Assembly (NCBI RefSeq): GCF_000346465.2
Contig: NC_034009.1
Location: forward strand, 19,301,606 to 19,365,605
Direction: 5' to 3'
DNA: 64,000 nt
DNA from: Prunus persica
Lineage: Eukaryota; Streptophyta; Magnoliopsida; Rosales; Rosaceae
Shown: piece by piece, positions 22,326-35,544 of the stretch
How positions within the stretch are numbered: position 1 is the stretch's first letter
How the letters are laid out: each line of letters starts with the position of its first letter
The notes under the pieces: generated by a model
Database searches by the model: none
The model's input: the letters and a program-made list of their open reading frames with translations, nothing else
What the model was told of the DNA's origin: nothing
Translations under genes and position numbers: made by a program

Positions 22326-25300
22326 TGACAAGACCTACCCCGAATTGCTCAGAATCCATGACAAACCATGTGGTTTTTTCGACATCTATTCGATGACGGG
22401 CCTACTTACTAACAATATCCTCTTTTATAAAAACACAGGAAGAGAGGGTCGAGACTCTTTGCCGAAATTTCGGCAGAGTCTCCCCTGAAAAACGGACTTT
22501 TCCCAAAATTTCAACATGTTTAAACACATAATAATAAAATTCCAACCAGCAGCACACACAAAGTAAAAGTACCCAGTTTACAGAACAAGCCAAAATCATT
22601 CATCGATCCAAGCGGGTTTCAGACCCGTCATAACCACAAACACCTTTTAACCACAACCATTCAGTAAAATTGAAATATAAACAGGCATTTAATCTCCTCT
22701 CGACTGGCTTCCAACCCACCGACATATTCAAAACCAACTCAATGGAAGTAATAGTTTAATTCATGGCTGCACCTAGGTGAAACCCCAAGCTACCTACGTA
22801 CCCTTTGATGAGGGATCAAGCCACACGTAGTTCTTACATCAATAATCACGAACCAAAAAATATACAATTATTTTCAATAATACGAACAAGTTAATTCTAG
22901 AATCATCTTTTCCCTTTAAGTATAATCACAATATCTCAGCCCATGAACACAAACCCATTTTTCTTTACTCACTCCGTTCTTAAGACTCATAACTCAACAA
23001 CCCTTTCCCTATGACAAATCACATATGCTAAACATAATTCTTTTAAACGTTAATCTTTCTCCCGACATAGTATAATAATCCATTTTCCCTCTCCCAGTAA
23101 CCAAAGTGGTTGGATCCTTTACCACATGCCGGAAAAATCCAACGCCACGTGTGGTAAAGTAACTAGTATCCAAGTGAGCACGCACGCCGGAAAATCTAAT
23201 GCCACATGTGGCTAAACCAAACCATGTCTTACATGCGTGGACTTCTTTATCACATGCCGAAAAATCCAACGTCATGTGTGATAAAGTACCCAAATCCAAG
23301 GGAGCCCATGATAGGACCCGCCCGAATTCCTCAAAATTTGTGACAAATCTATGGTATTTCTGACATCAAACTGATGTCGGGCCCACTTACCAAAAAGGGC
23401 CAAGACTTTCTGTCGAAATTTCGGCAAAGTCTCCACTGAAAAACGGGCATTTCCAAAATTTTCAAAATGTTCAAACACAATTATAATTCTCAACTGGCAG
23501 CATGCATAAGATAATAACATGCAGTTTACATTATAGGCCTCCGGCCTTACAATGAACCCTAACATGGGCGATAATATAGCATATCTAGTAAAACTCAGTT
23601 TACAAGTGAAACATAAAGTTCGACAAAAATAAAATGAAGAACAGTCATCCTACAAGAGATTCAGCTCGGAAGTTAGGATCTAGGCTCGGCCGCTCAGTAC
23701 GAGTCTATTTACTGCCTAAGGGCGCAAAACAGAAAACGTGTGAGTGGACAAAAACAAAGTTGTGTTATATTTGTAAACAACATATTAACCCCACAGTTTG
23801 GAAAATAATGCTAAAACATGCAATCGATACTATTCCTACATAATCATTGTGAAATCAAAGTATTCTCACGTCCCTGATATCATATAATAATATCCAAATC
23901 AAATCCTTTGACTCCAACCGAACCGTTCCTGGAACATAGACTTATAAAACGAAATATGTAAGAATGACTTTAAAATAATCAACTTATACACGTGTGTGTA
24001 TATATATATATATATAGACACACACACACACATGAATATATATAGTTATATATAGGCTACGATGACTCATACTATATAAGTATATACTCCAAATTCCATA
24101 AGTATATGAATACTATGATATACATATTATATATAAGATAGTATCACAACAATTCGAGTATTGGGGAAACAATCCAACAGGGAGATTGTTTGACTAGCCT
24201 GCAGGGTTTCAACTTTCTACCCTGCATCTAGGGACCGAGGGACTAACACTCTACAACACACATGCTAGAAATTCCAACGCCACGTGTGGCCAAACCCAAC
24301 CACTAAGTCCTACCCGTAGACAGCTTTATCACACGTTGGATAATCCAACGCCAAGTGTGATAAAGTACAACATAACCAAATGTGCCCACACACCGGATAA
24401 TCTAACGCCACGTGTGGATACAGTAACTAGGGGAGGGTACTTAACATGGTGTAATCACATGTTCACATAACAATCCACATAGTACCCTAACTCATATTAA
24501 TCTCGTGCCCGTTTGTTTGATAAAAAAGTAAATTGCAATTTCTCAACATAAATAATCCATATTCCAAATAATAATAAACTTCATATATATCCATAGTCAT
24601 AAAAATTCATATTAGATGCATGGTAATTTAATTGATAAAAATAATGTTATTTCAAAACAAAGTCCACTCACAAGAAGTCCGATGCTACGTGACCCTGATA
24701 GGGTCCGACTTGCTGAGTACGAGGTGCCTGGGTACCTATTTAAGAATACATAATTTAAATACTTCGGACGATAACTTTAAAATAAGTTCCTAGTTTCCTG
24801 GGATTCAAAGTGTGTGTTCGATGAACAAGATGTTCCTAAGGTCCAACAACGTGTTTCGAATGGTGAACTAGCCTCGGAAGACGCTCGGTCAATCGAGTGG
24901 TCAAACTTCCCAAATTTGGTCAACCAAGCCCATGACCTCCGATTTCTGATCCGAAGGTTCCTTTGGGATCAACAAGGTTTATTATACATGTCTTGCATGT
25001 TTGGTTAGAATCGAAAAAATCTTAGAGGTATCTAGATCAACATATTTTGAAATGGAATTGATCCAACGGTCCGAACATATCAAACCAGGATAACGCCTAA
25101 TATGCGTAAATTCGATCGACAGTCACAAGGTAGCCAAATTCAAATCCGAGTATACTGTCATGCTCGAGACGACATGGGGAACATTCTAGCTCAGAAATCC
25201 AACTTTGACAACCCGCCAATGCTCGGCCACCACCTCCTAGTGTCTAGAGTAATTTTCCAAAGATCGGAAAACTCCAAACCGCCACCAATTATCATTCCAA

Positions 25301-27905
25301 CAGATCAAGCAAATACCTTTGCTCGAAGATCAATTCAGCCTTTAAAGCCCTCGAACGAACGGTTTTCTGTATTCGAAAAATTTAGAAAGTTTTGGCTTTG
25401 GATTTTTGGGGGAAAATACAGAGGGAAGGTAGGGGAGGGTTTTGGAACCCAATTGGTGGTTGATGGTGGCCGCAGTTGGCCGAAAAAATAGTCGACAGCC
25501 ACGGTTTTGAAACAGCCCTTTTTGAGCTCAGGTTTGGCTTGAAATCGAGCTCAATCTCGATGGTTTTGATCTGCAAAAGTTATTAGGCTTTGAATAGAGA
25601 AGAGAGACAGAAATTTTGGTGGTGGTGACACTTGATTTGGTTGCAGAATGAGGGAGTTTGCTGACCAAAATGGCCAGCTATTTTCTGTAGCGAGAGGGAG
25701 AAGAATCGGGGGAGGTGGAGAGAGAAAAAGGGGTGACGCGTGAGAGAGAAGAGAGAGGTTTGATTGGTCACTTAAAAATCTGACTTTTTGAAATATTTAC
25801 GATTGTTCCACTAGGCTTCCGTGGATCTTAACTTCTCCGTTACAACTCCAATTTAAGCCCACTACGTGTTTGCGAACTCATATCGACGCGATCTACATCA
25901 TGGTGTCATTCAATTCCCTAAAATCCTACCGGATTAAAAAGTGACCAAAATAACCCTATCCCCGAGGGCAAAATTATAATTTCATAATTAAGTTAATTAA
26001 TTAATTTTAAATGGACAATAAAAATAAGGTTGGGGTGTTACAACCCACACGCCGGAAAATCCAATGCCACGTGTGGGTATAGTAACCAAGAAAGGTACAT
26101 ATCCTGATGCAAAATTCCAATGTACCCATAACCCAAACATAGACATATATTTGAGTGTAAACATATAATCAACATTTAATTAGATCCTTATTGACACCAA
26201 ACCCCTCTATCAAGCCACAAGTGAATTATAATAACAATCATTAAAATAAAATGATAATAATAATAATAACAATACATAAACGGAAAGTCTCGTGTCACAT
26301 GGTAAATGCCGAAACCGAATCGATAGCCCACTTTCATAACCTCATTAACCAAAATACCCATTACCAAACAAATCAATTTCCCACCAATATCATTACTACA
26401 CCCAATATCACAACATCAAAACAAATCCAAGTTTTCAACAATAAGCCATAATCACCATTCAAAATTCCACGTATTTATCATTGTTGAACATTTCTAGTTA
26501 TACTATCTGGTACTGTAAGGCCACAATCAAAACATACACCCAAAACCATAATTCCCAGAAACTTAACGTGTACACACAATTTTGGAAAGGTCCTAAAGCC
26601 ATTCTAGTACCTTCCCAAAGGCTGAGACGGTCTCACAAGACCCGTGGTCAACAGTTGGTTAAACTTCTCATTTTTGGTCAACCAGGCCCACGGGGCCCAC
26701 GACCTTATATTTTTGATCCGAATGTTCCTATGAGTTCAACCAAGCCTACCAAACCCATTCTGCAAGTTTTGGCCTCGATCGAACAGTCAGATCGCTCTCG
26801 ATCAGATGGTCATCGTTTTATGTAATCTTTGAATTATTGATTCGGAGTGTTTGGGACTCCGATTCTCGATCTATGAGTTCCTACAAGATCCTAGAGGTAC
26901 ATAGATCAACATACTTGAAAATGGAGCCAATCCAATGGTCCAAACATATCGAACCCAAATATCGCCTAATATGCGTAAATCCGTTCGACCGCCAAATGAC
27001 AACCAAATTCGAATTCAAGCATACCGTCATGCTCGGGACGACATGGGAAATATTTTAGGACAAAATAGGCCACCACACCATGGCCCACGTGCGGGCAGAG
27101 CATGGGTGTCTTGAGAAAATTCTGGCGACCAAAAAATTCTCGAAACACCCAACAATATCCATACCTACGTAATCGGGACAACTAGGGAAGCAATTTTTGG
27201 TCTTGGGCCCACCCCCAATTTGGTCGGGAAGTGGCCGAAAAACGCATTAAAAAAGGGGTCAAAACTTAGGTTCTAGATTAAGCTTCAAAACTTCAAAATC
27301 GATCCTAACCAACCAAACCGTTAGCTAGATCACATTTAGTAGGTGGAGATGCATACTTGGATTGACAAAAATGGTGGCCGGAATCGTTGGAAAGGACGAC
27401 AGAATTTTTGAAGAAAAACTGGAGCTTTCTGGAGCTCTCGCCAGCGCTACACTGGTTTTTGATCAGATAAATTGGGTGGGTCAGGTTGAGGAGGAGGAGA
27501 GGAAGATTTTGCAATTTGTTTCATAGGAAACGGTGGCCGGACAAAGCCGGAATTGAAGCCGAAAAAACTGCCTGGCGCGACACAAAGAGAGAGAGGGTCG
27601 GGGGAGAGAGAAAGTCGCGTGGGGGGAGAGAGAGAACATACCTGGTTTTTAAAATCTGACTTTGAAAAATTTATGATTGTGCCACTGCACCTCCGTTGAC
27701 CTTAACTTCTTTGTTAAAACTTCGATTTGAGCCCACTACGTGTTTACGAACTTGTATCGACAAGTTCTATGCAACGGTGTCACTCAAATCCCAAAAATCC
27801 TTACAAATCAAAAAATGACTAATGTGACCTTATCTTGAGGGCAAAATTGTAATTTCACAATTAAATAAATTAAATAAACGATTAAAATTGGGTCGGGGTG
27901 TCACA
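22326..27905 (+). mobile_element. Family-A giant solo LTR, copy A2 (interrupted by A3)
   Basis: It starts TGACAAGACC at 22326 and ends CGGGGTGTCACA at 27905. A perfect AAATG duplication flanks it (22321-22325 and 27906-27910) and lies within pararetrovirus ORF2. The A2 sequence is 22326-23308 plus 26048-27905, about 2.84 kb once A3 and its duplicated target are removed. It belongs to the subfamily with tandem CCAACGCCACGTGTGG-type repeats of roughly 75 bp (23110-23290). No coding capacity was found. Confidence 0.88.
23309..26042 (+). mobile_element. Family-A solo LTR, copy A3, nested in A2
   Basis: It starts TGATAGGACCCG at 23309 and ends TTGGGGTGTTACA at 26042, length 2734 bp. The flanks are GCCCA (23304-23308) and ACCCA (26043-26047), one mismatch. 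The joined flanks restore the CCCACACGCCGG context seen at the equivalent place inside A3 itself near 24388. It carries the same CACGTGTGG-type internal repeats as A2 and an AT/CA microsatellite near 23995-24032. Confidence 0.85.
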
Positions 27906-27910
27906 AAATG

Positions 27911-28760
27911 AATCTAAATGATCATTATTTTCAATATAAAGTTGACCTAAATAACCATATTACGCTAAAAATGCTGGAGTAACTGTGATAGTTTTTTGTT
28001 TATGCTCTACATGCAGTGTTCTATATTCAACCATGTTAATACTAGCTAAGTAAATAGTATAATGAGAATAGTTTTTGGTAATAATTTTTATACCAGGATG
28101 TGGATTATTTTTTAAGTTGAAAAGAAAAGCTTGAATATATAGTTGAAGAGATGTATTTTGCTCATACTCTAATCTAATCATATGACTCTTAACATCTTGC
28201 GGTAAAAATCTATATATTTTTCTAGCTAGAGTTTGAAGAAAATATGAATTTTTAGTTTTTTGCTTAAGGGAAAATTCTCTATTATGCTCAAGTAAGTTGG
28301 GCTCATTAGCCTCTTTTTTTCTTGTAAAATCATACTTAAATTTTGACATCTTAAAATAGTGATTCTAAAATTTCTTACTATTGTATCATACTCCTTCTTT
28401 TGTTCTTCATGTTTTTCCTGCAAAAAAGAAAGTTGTTGTTTTGCATTTTTTGTAATCATAATTATATGCTAAAAACTCTTGCTCAAGGGCTTTAATAAGT
28501 TTTTCATGCCCTCTTCTCATGCTTTCAGTGTTAGTTCTAATGTTCCAAAAGTTGTCCAAAAGAACTTTTTGTTTATCTGCTAATGATGCTTGAGTACGAT
28601 ATTTTAAAGCAGAATTTCTAACTTCTTGTACTGGAATTCCGTTATAAAAATAAGTATTCACTATTGGTCTTGCTTGACCAATCATGCTTAATGGATTACC
28701 ACCTTGTGATGGTGTACCATTATTTTTGCTTCCAAAGGAAGATGGTCCAAAATATTGCAT
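27911..28760 (-). pseudogene. Pararetrovirus ORF2, N-terminal part
   Basis: It starts at the ATG at 28760 with MQYFGPSSFGSKNNG, right at the end of the RNase H frame. The first open piece (28760-28407) passes a frameshift into 28349-27960, which ends VTPAFLA, stop; the frame then continues YGYLGQLYIENNDHL up to the A2 insertion. The middle is Lys/Glu-rich and may form a coiled coil (ALEQEFLAYN). It is read as the second ORF of a florendovirus-like genome; no enzymatic motif is visible. Confidence 0.65.
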
Positions 28761-28789
28761 ACATGTTAATGAATAATATGGGATAAGAT

Positions 28790-29565
28790 ATCTAATAAAG
28801 TATTGTCCATACCTTTAATATACTCAAATATTGGTCTAAATCCATTTCCTATAATAGAATCAACAAAATTGACACATCTTTGGGCTGCTTATTTATTAGT
28901 AGCAATTTTATTATAATGAGAAACTAGTAAATATTTCATTACGTAAAAACAGTGAAAATGCTTCAAGGAGTTAATGACTCCCAAAATTTCTAAGTCAGTA
29001 GCTGGAAGTCTAGCCTGTATATCACTAAATTTTCCTAATGCATATCTACAAACTCTTTTTTTTCTTCAGATTTTGGTTCTTCCTTATATTTCTTTTGATA
29101 TAAAATTCCTGCCCATCTTATTGATGATGCGTCTGTCTCAACTATCTTGTAATTATTATCTAATGGTAATGCTAAAGGTTTAAGTTGAGTTATATCTTGT
29201 TTGATGCTTTGAACTATTAAAATATTTTTTTACATATTTTAGTAGTTTTACTATGCAATGCTGCAATTTTTCTTCCTAAATCAGGGATAAAACTTCTAGC
29301 ATAATTTAATAAACCTAAAAGTGCTTGCAATTGCTTTTTATCCTCTAGTTTATCTGGAAATTCTAACACTTTTTTTAGCTATGTACTCTTGTAATTGTAT
29401 AGTTCTTGACTTAATATACATGCCTAAAAATTCTATATCTTGTTTTTCAAGTTCTACTTTATTCCTACTTATGATAATACCATTATCGATAAATTTTTTA
29501 AGAATAATTTCTAAATGTTTTCTATGTTCATTTTTATTTTTACTATGAATAAGTATATCATCTAC
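28790..29565 (-). pseudogene. Pararetrovirus RT C-terminal half and RNase H
   Basis: The frame resumes at YVDDILIHSKNKNEH just left of the hAT element, followed by IEFLGMYIKS and, after frameshifts, LQALLGLLNYARSFIPDLG. RNase H landmarks follow (VETDASSIRWAGIL, ATDLEILGVINSLKHF, and DNTLLDILSH near the end). The YVDD catalytic motif itself is intact. Several stops and frame changes lie between 29350 and 28860. The other half of RT is at 34355-34780. Confidence 0.8.
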
Positions 29566-29573
29566 ATATACAC

Positions 29574-32500
29574 CAAGGATTGAAATATCGGCCAATACAC
29601 CGATATATCGATATTTTCAACTGTTGACACCGATACTGGGGGGGTAAGGCCATATCTTCCCCTATATCAACGATATATCCCCGATAAGTGTGATACCCTC
29701 GATATTTCCAGATACCCATAACAAAACTAAAAAAAATTCAAAATTTTTGAAGCAAATTGAAACCCAAAAGAGTTTTTGGAGGTATGTGGGCAGTGATTAG
29801 ATATGTGTGAAGGCTTTTGGCAATATCCAATTCAAAAGATTTTTTGGAGTATCCATTAATTATTACTATGAAGAATCTATGCACAGTCAATTGAGGGGAC
29901 ATACGTGTCTTATCTCAAGCTTATTTGCCATTGACTTGGCTTCCCATCTTTTGGTCTGACGTGTATTAATCATAGCCACTATGTTTGTAAATTTGTAGAT
30001 TATATGATAGACAAAATATTAGTATAATAATAATTAATAATGTAAAGAATGTGAGTGACTGTTTCCCATCTTTTGGTCTGATGTGTATTAATCATAGCCA
30101 CTATATTTGTAAATTTGTAGATTATATGATAGACAAAATATTAGTATAATAATAATTAATAATGTAAAGAATGTGAGTGACTGTTTTTTGAGCCATGAAA
30201 AGAAGAAGTTGGAAGAAGAATTGATTCTTTATTTTGTACTTGGAAGACTATTTTGAGCTTTGGGGTTATCTTTTTCGGCTCATTGTTCGGCCTTTAAACT
30301 GTTGAAAGCTTTTATCTAAGTTCGGCCCTTCAGGTAAATTAACTAGAAATGCTATCTTCCACTCAAAGTCTGAGCTTCTTGTGGAACTCTTTATTATTTA
30401 ATATTTGTTTCGTTTTTTGGCTGTTCTTTTTCAGTTTTCAAAGTCATGCAATTGGCAATATGCAATTTATTGCCAACATACCTCCAAAAAATCTGACTAC
30501 CTTTAGTTCCATCAAAGTCAGAGAATCATCCAACTGGAATCCATAAAATAAAGTCTGCAAAGCCCATATACCGTTGTCCCCCAACCCCCAAAACTACCCA
30601 CTATTATCACGAGAGAAGCCCTCTTTACATCAAAGGGTATTTTGTTTGTTTTTGGGGCACCAAATCTTCACTTCTCTTCTTTTTCTGTGAGCTTTTCAAT
30701 TTTTATTTAGTCTGTGAGCTTCTTTCCTTATTTGAAGTTCTCTTTGACTGCTATTTCAGGTATGTGGCTCTCTCTCATGGTCTGTATTATTTTTGTGATA
30801 GATTTGATATTGTAAGTTAATTTAATATATTTTATGATAGATTAAAAATGGCAAGTAGTAGTGTACCGAGTGGAGCTAGTGTGCCTGGTGGTCTTGATGT
30901 GGCATGGAAATATGCTTGTCCAATAGAAGGCAATAAGCATGGCACCATGTGCACATTTTGTGAATCCAAATTTAAAAGTGGTGGAATTACACGTGTAAAA
31001 TATCATTTGGCCGGATTTGATCCACATAAGAGTGTAAAGAAGTGCAAAGAAGTACCACAATATATTAAGAAGGAGGTAATTGCATGGATAAAGGATAAAG
31101 AGTCTAGCAAATAACATAAGAAATTTGTTGAAGAAAACATAAGATCTACAGCAAGAGGGGATATATGGGCAATACAAGTAGCAATCCTTATGATGATGAT
31201 GATGATGAGGATGAGGATGGATATGCATATCCTCCAGACATGCACCTTGCGGAGAAAGAAGATTACCTTGCTACCATTTGAGCGTCGAAGTAAGAAGAAC
31301 GGTTTAGACAAGGAGGAGTTTACGGAATGGGAAGCAAACGATTTGCAGGGGGAGCAAGTGGTAGTAGTCAACCGCAATACCGTCGCACTCAAAGCCTTCA
31401 AGACCCACTCCGATCTCCTCTCGTACCAATGCCACACAAGAACACTACAGCAAAACAGAGAACAATCAAAGGCATGATTAAAAACTCAGTAGAGGTACTT
31501 GGAAGATACTGCAGCAAATTCTTCATACTTGAGAATGTGGCCCCTCAAAATGCAAGTTCCCCTCATTTCAAGAACATGATTGCTACAGCCCAACAAGCAA
31601 GTTTTGTTTTATTCCTTATGACTTTCCTTTCTTGAACTTAAATATTCTAAACACACCAATTACTAATATGAGTTGGATTATATTAGGTCAAGGCTTAGCC
31701 ACACCATCGTCGTATGAAATAAAGCATAAGTACTTAGATATGGAATACACATACATGCAAGCCTATGTGGAAAAGGTAAAGGAAGATTGGGGCGTGTATG
31801 GATGCACCATCATGAGTGATGGATGGACTGGCTCGATGAGGTTGTCCATAATAAATTTCATGGTCTACTCAAATGGGAAAACAATTTTTTTGAAATTATC
31901 GCCAAATTGTTGAAGGATGTAATAAAAGAAGTTGGGTCGTCGAATGTTGTTCATATTGTCATTGACAATGGTTCAGCCTTTGTTAAGGCTGGAGAGATGA
32001 TGATGGAGTGGTACCCTATTTATTGGACTCCTTGTGCTGCACATTGTATTAATCTAATATTTGAAGATATTAGAAAGCAAGAGTCGGTGGCTAATGTCAT
32101 AAATAAGGCTAGGAAATTAACCAACTACATTTGCAATCATGGTTGGCTGTTGGCTCAGATGAGGATCTTCTGTCAAGGAGAATTGGTCTGACCAAGTGCA
32201 ACTCGGTTTGCGACAAACTACATCACCATCAATAGCATCTTAAATAAGAGAGCTGGGTTGAGGCAACTTTTTACAAGTGAGGAATGGTATAATAGTCGAT
32301 TCAGTGAATCAGAAGAGAGGAAGAGAATTGAAAGTGGAGTCCTTGATCATAGATTCTGGGATGCCATGGAATGAGTGCAATCCATCTATGAGCCTTTGTA
32401 TAGCACCCTGCTAATTGTTGACACAGAGGTAGTTCCTACCATGCCTATCTTATATGATATGTTTCACATAATGAAAGAGAAGATTTCTAAGTTGAAGGGA

Positions 32501-34346
32501 AAAAAATGGCTTCTCAAAATCATCAATCACAAATGGGATGTCATATTATCTCGTCCATTACATCAAGTTGGTATGTTTTAATCTTTCAGTAAAAATGTGC
32601 ATCAATTTTTAAATTTATACAAGGGGTATTAACTAATCTTCATATTTGTAGCCCACTACTTGAATCCTAGATATCAATATGAAACAGGGGTTGACCACAA
32701 TAAAGAGTTACTTTTAGGACTCCAACACGTATTTGAAAGGTTGAACCCAACTGGGGATGAGGTTTGCAAGCATTTGGGGCCGAGGTAAGTGAACATAAAA
32801 CAATGTGTTCCTCATTAAATTTAGTTTTATGCATCTTGAACACAAAACATTGTGAATCCAGGAGATAAATTTTAGAGACTATAGAAAGACATTTCGTACT
32901 GAGATGGCCGTCAAATCAAGAAAATCGATCCCCCCAGTAGAATGGTGGAATCTTCATGGTGATTCTGCCCCGAACTTACAAAAAATTACTATGCATATAT
33001 TGTCACAAACAACATCATCATTGGCACGTGAGTGAAATTGGAGTATATTTGCTCTTATTCACACGAAACAAAGGAACCGTCTCGCATATACTAGGCTGGA
33101 AAATATTGTCTTTTGCTATTTTAATATGAAACTTAAGCTACGTGATGAAGAGGCCGAAATGAACAAGGTTGCAGAAAATGACTACATAGACCTTCTTGAC
33201 ATTGCAGGGCAACCATCTGATGATGATAATAATCCAATTCAACAATGGATTATGACAGCTCACTTGGATGATGAACAAGGCAACCCTGATACCGTTATAG
33301 CACAACATGCTGCCCAAGAAGGAGTTGATGTTGATAGAGTCATATCCGAAGATGTTAGGAGTGGAGATACTTCATCATTTGAAAGGGATATGCTTGGACC
33401 TCGGCAAGGTCAAAGACGTCCCTTGAGAGACAATGCCAGTGCTAATAGAAAGGAAAGTTTATCCAATTCGTTAGATAATGATGGAGGAAGTAATGCTGGA
33501 TCAGGAGGTAATGAATAAGGAAGACAATATAGCCCATTTATTGTCGAGTGTGGTTTTTACTCATGCCACCCAAGATGAGGATCATGGATGCAGAGAAGCT
33601 AGACCAGGCATTGGCATAACTGGGAAGCAATACTCAAAGAAAAGAAGCCAACCAATCAATCCATCTGAACAGGACATGGCGATCAGTTTTGGATCTATGA
33701 CCATAGGAACTAGACCTAGTACTAACTCAAATGAATCTTATGATGGCTATAGTTATGTCATGTCTGATTATAGTGGAACTAGTTATGGAGCTCAAGATGA
33801 TGAAACAGATTATGGACCTACTAGTTGGTTTAATCCTAACTATTTCATATATGAGAGGATAGTAGGGAGCTCGAGAGAGACATATGTGCACCATGTTCAA
33901 ACATGGCTTACCAACTACTCGGGTTACATGACTTGGTATGACTATTGTATGAATCTAGATGGTTTTTCCTCATTTTTTGAACCTTAGAGGGAGCTCTTTA
34001 TTTATGTAGTTGGACACTTATCTAAATTGTAATCCAATGTTTAAATAAACTATGGATTTATGCATAGTTTATTCATTCTAATCAACATTTTATTTTCAAA
34101 CTTTTCATTAACGCGCATTACATACCACTTATATTTCATCATATGTATATCTTATTATTAGTAAATTTTGAGTTTTATTTGTTCAATACATTCATTGATA
34201 ATGTACATAACATCTATGAAAATTTTACATCAAAATTATGTGTTTCAATGCTTGTATATGTTATTTTTGTTGGTTTTTTCCTGATACCTAAAACGATAAC
34301 GATATATCCCCCGATATTATCCGCACGGCTGATATATTAATCCTTG
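29574..34346 (+). mobile_element. hAT transposon with BED-type transposase, 4773 bp
   Basis: The left end is CAAGGATTGAAATATCGGCC; the right end read inward is CAAGGATTAATATATCAGCC. A perfect 8-bp duplication ATATACAC flanks it (29566-29573 and 34347-34354), the hAT length. Both ends carry clusters of CGATAT words. A 122-bp segment is tandemly duplicated at 29941-30184. The element splits the pararetrovirus RT just before its YVDD motif. It encodes a decayed transposase (30848-33987) in the plus direction. Confidence 0.93.
30848..33987 (+). pseudogene. hAT transposase (BED finger, DUF659, dimerisation region)
   Basis: Pieces occur in family order. 30848-31114 starts MASSSVPSGASV and holds a BED finger (CTFCESKF...VKYHLAG). 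31160-31640 has an acidic run and GMIKNSVEVLGRYCSKFF. 31640-32190 is DUF659-like (MSDGWTGSMR, VVHIVIDNGSAFVKAGEMM). 32190-32580 continues the catalytic fold. 32930-33200 is the C-terminal dimerisation part (VEWWNLHGDSAPNLQK). A long acidic and Ser-rich tail ends at 33987. Stops at 31112-31114 and 33029-33031 (TGA in the SSLARE/NWS stretch), plus frame changes, mean it is not functional, although some breaks may be introns. The acidic tail is unusually long. Confidence 0.8.
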
Positions 34347-34354
34347 ATATACAC

Positions 34355-34790
34355 TACAAAAATTATCATACTTCTTAAAAGTTTGGTCCATCTTTCTTTG
34401 AAAGATCGGTGGTGCATTTTTTAATCCAAATGGCATAACAAGCCATTCGAAATGTCCTTCTGGACAAGTAAATGTTGTCCATTGGATTGATTCTTCTGCT
34501 AATTTAATTTGCCAAAATCCTAATTTACAATCAAATTTCCTAAAGTATTTACTTTCTTGAATTTTATTCATAATTCATCTTTATTTGGTAATTTATAACT
34601 ATCTTCATAAGTATTATCATTTAATCTCCTATAATTATACACTTTCTAGCTTTACCTCTCTTAAGTTCTGAGTGTTTTCTAACTATAAAGGCTGCTGATC
34701 TATGCCTAGATTTTGAAAGTCTAATTTCTTTTAAGTTTAAAAGTTCTTTTATTTATTGTTCAAACTCTTGCTTATCTAACGAGTTACAGG
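34355..34790 (-). pseudogene. Pararetrovirus RT N-terminal half
   Basis: On the minus strand EFEQ-IKELLNLKEIRLSKS and RHRSAAFIVRKHSELKR are followed after frame changes by FDCKLGFWQIKL, TFTCPEGHFEWLVMPFGLK and IFQRKMD. This is the caulimovirid RT palm. It stops at the hAT junction, directly before the codons for YVDD. It is inactive by insertion and by frameshifts near 34590-34660. Confidence 0.85.
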
Positions 34791-35099
34791 GCATATCTAT
34801 TATTTTAATTGTTAAGTCTAGATTGATAATATCTAATTTTGCTAATATCTTATTCTTATTCCAATGTAATTGAAAATCTTCTCTTATAATTCTAATTGGG
34901 GATCTATTCCAATGTAACAATTCTTCTAAATTCTTTGGTCTATCTATTTGCAGAATTTCTAACGGCTCTATTTCTCCAATAATTGGATACTCATGGTCAA
35001 ATATTATATCATTATATTCTAAATTATTTTTCTTTTCTTTATTTATTTATTCTAATTATTCCGTATTATAATATTTAATTTTTTTATTTTATGTTAATA

Positions 35100-35397
35100 C
35101 TATTGTAAGATTCTAATATATTACTTTGATCAGTTGTGGTTATACCTTTCTTAAAAAAATGTAATGTCTGGAAGTGTATATAAAAATCCTTTTTGTAAAC
35201 TTTTTAAGAAATTTAATTCTAAGATAAAGTGATATGATCCTACTAGGGATATAAAGGTTAAGGGAAAATTAAACTGCTATTTTTCTATCCTAATTGGTAT
35301 TTTATTAATACATTGTGTTAAATATACAGGTCTTGTATCAATTATAGCTGTTGTTTTGACAATTCTAACTCACAATTAATTGTTATTAATGAACTTG
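35100..35397 (-). pseudogene. Pararetrovirus aspartic protease remnant
   Basis: On the minus strand, KTTAIIDTRPVYLTQCINKI spans the protease active site. The usual Asp-Thr-Gly reads Asp-Thr-Arg (35331-35339). A stop follows after PIRIEK. In caulimovirids this protease releases capsid and RT proteins; this copy would be dead from the active-site change alone. The SINE adjoins on the upstream side. Confidence 0.65.
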
Positions 35398-35544
35398 TTT
35401 TTTTTTTTTTTTTGAGGACCTTTCCTATTGAAAGTGGTGATAGTATATTAAACTCATACACATAACACGGATGCTAAGATTTGAACCCAAGACCTTGTCT
35501 GAGGGAGTAAATATTCTAAACCACTACACTAATGGGTCCTTTGC
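35398..35544 (-). mobile_element. tRNA-derived SINE, 147 bp, with 10-bp target duplication
   Basis: The insert is bounded by identical AATGAACTTG copies (35388-35397 and 35545-35554). On the minus strand it has an A-box-like TAGTGTAGTGGTT (35519-35531), a B-box-like GGGTTCAAATCT (35477-35488) and a terminal A16 tail (plus poly-T 35398-35413). This is the structure of a pol III SINE inserted by target-primed reverse transcription. It interrupts the pararetrovirus between coat protein and protease. Confidence 0.88.

Noticed and set aside
23990..24040. Alternating TA/CA tract considered as a regulatory element
   Set aside because: A simple microsatellite inside A3 with no further signal.
23110..24430. 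Regularly spaced CACGTGTGG-type repeats considered as a CRISPR-like array
   Set aside because: The repeats are diverged, spacers are similar to each other, the context is a plant LTR, and there are no cas-like genes.
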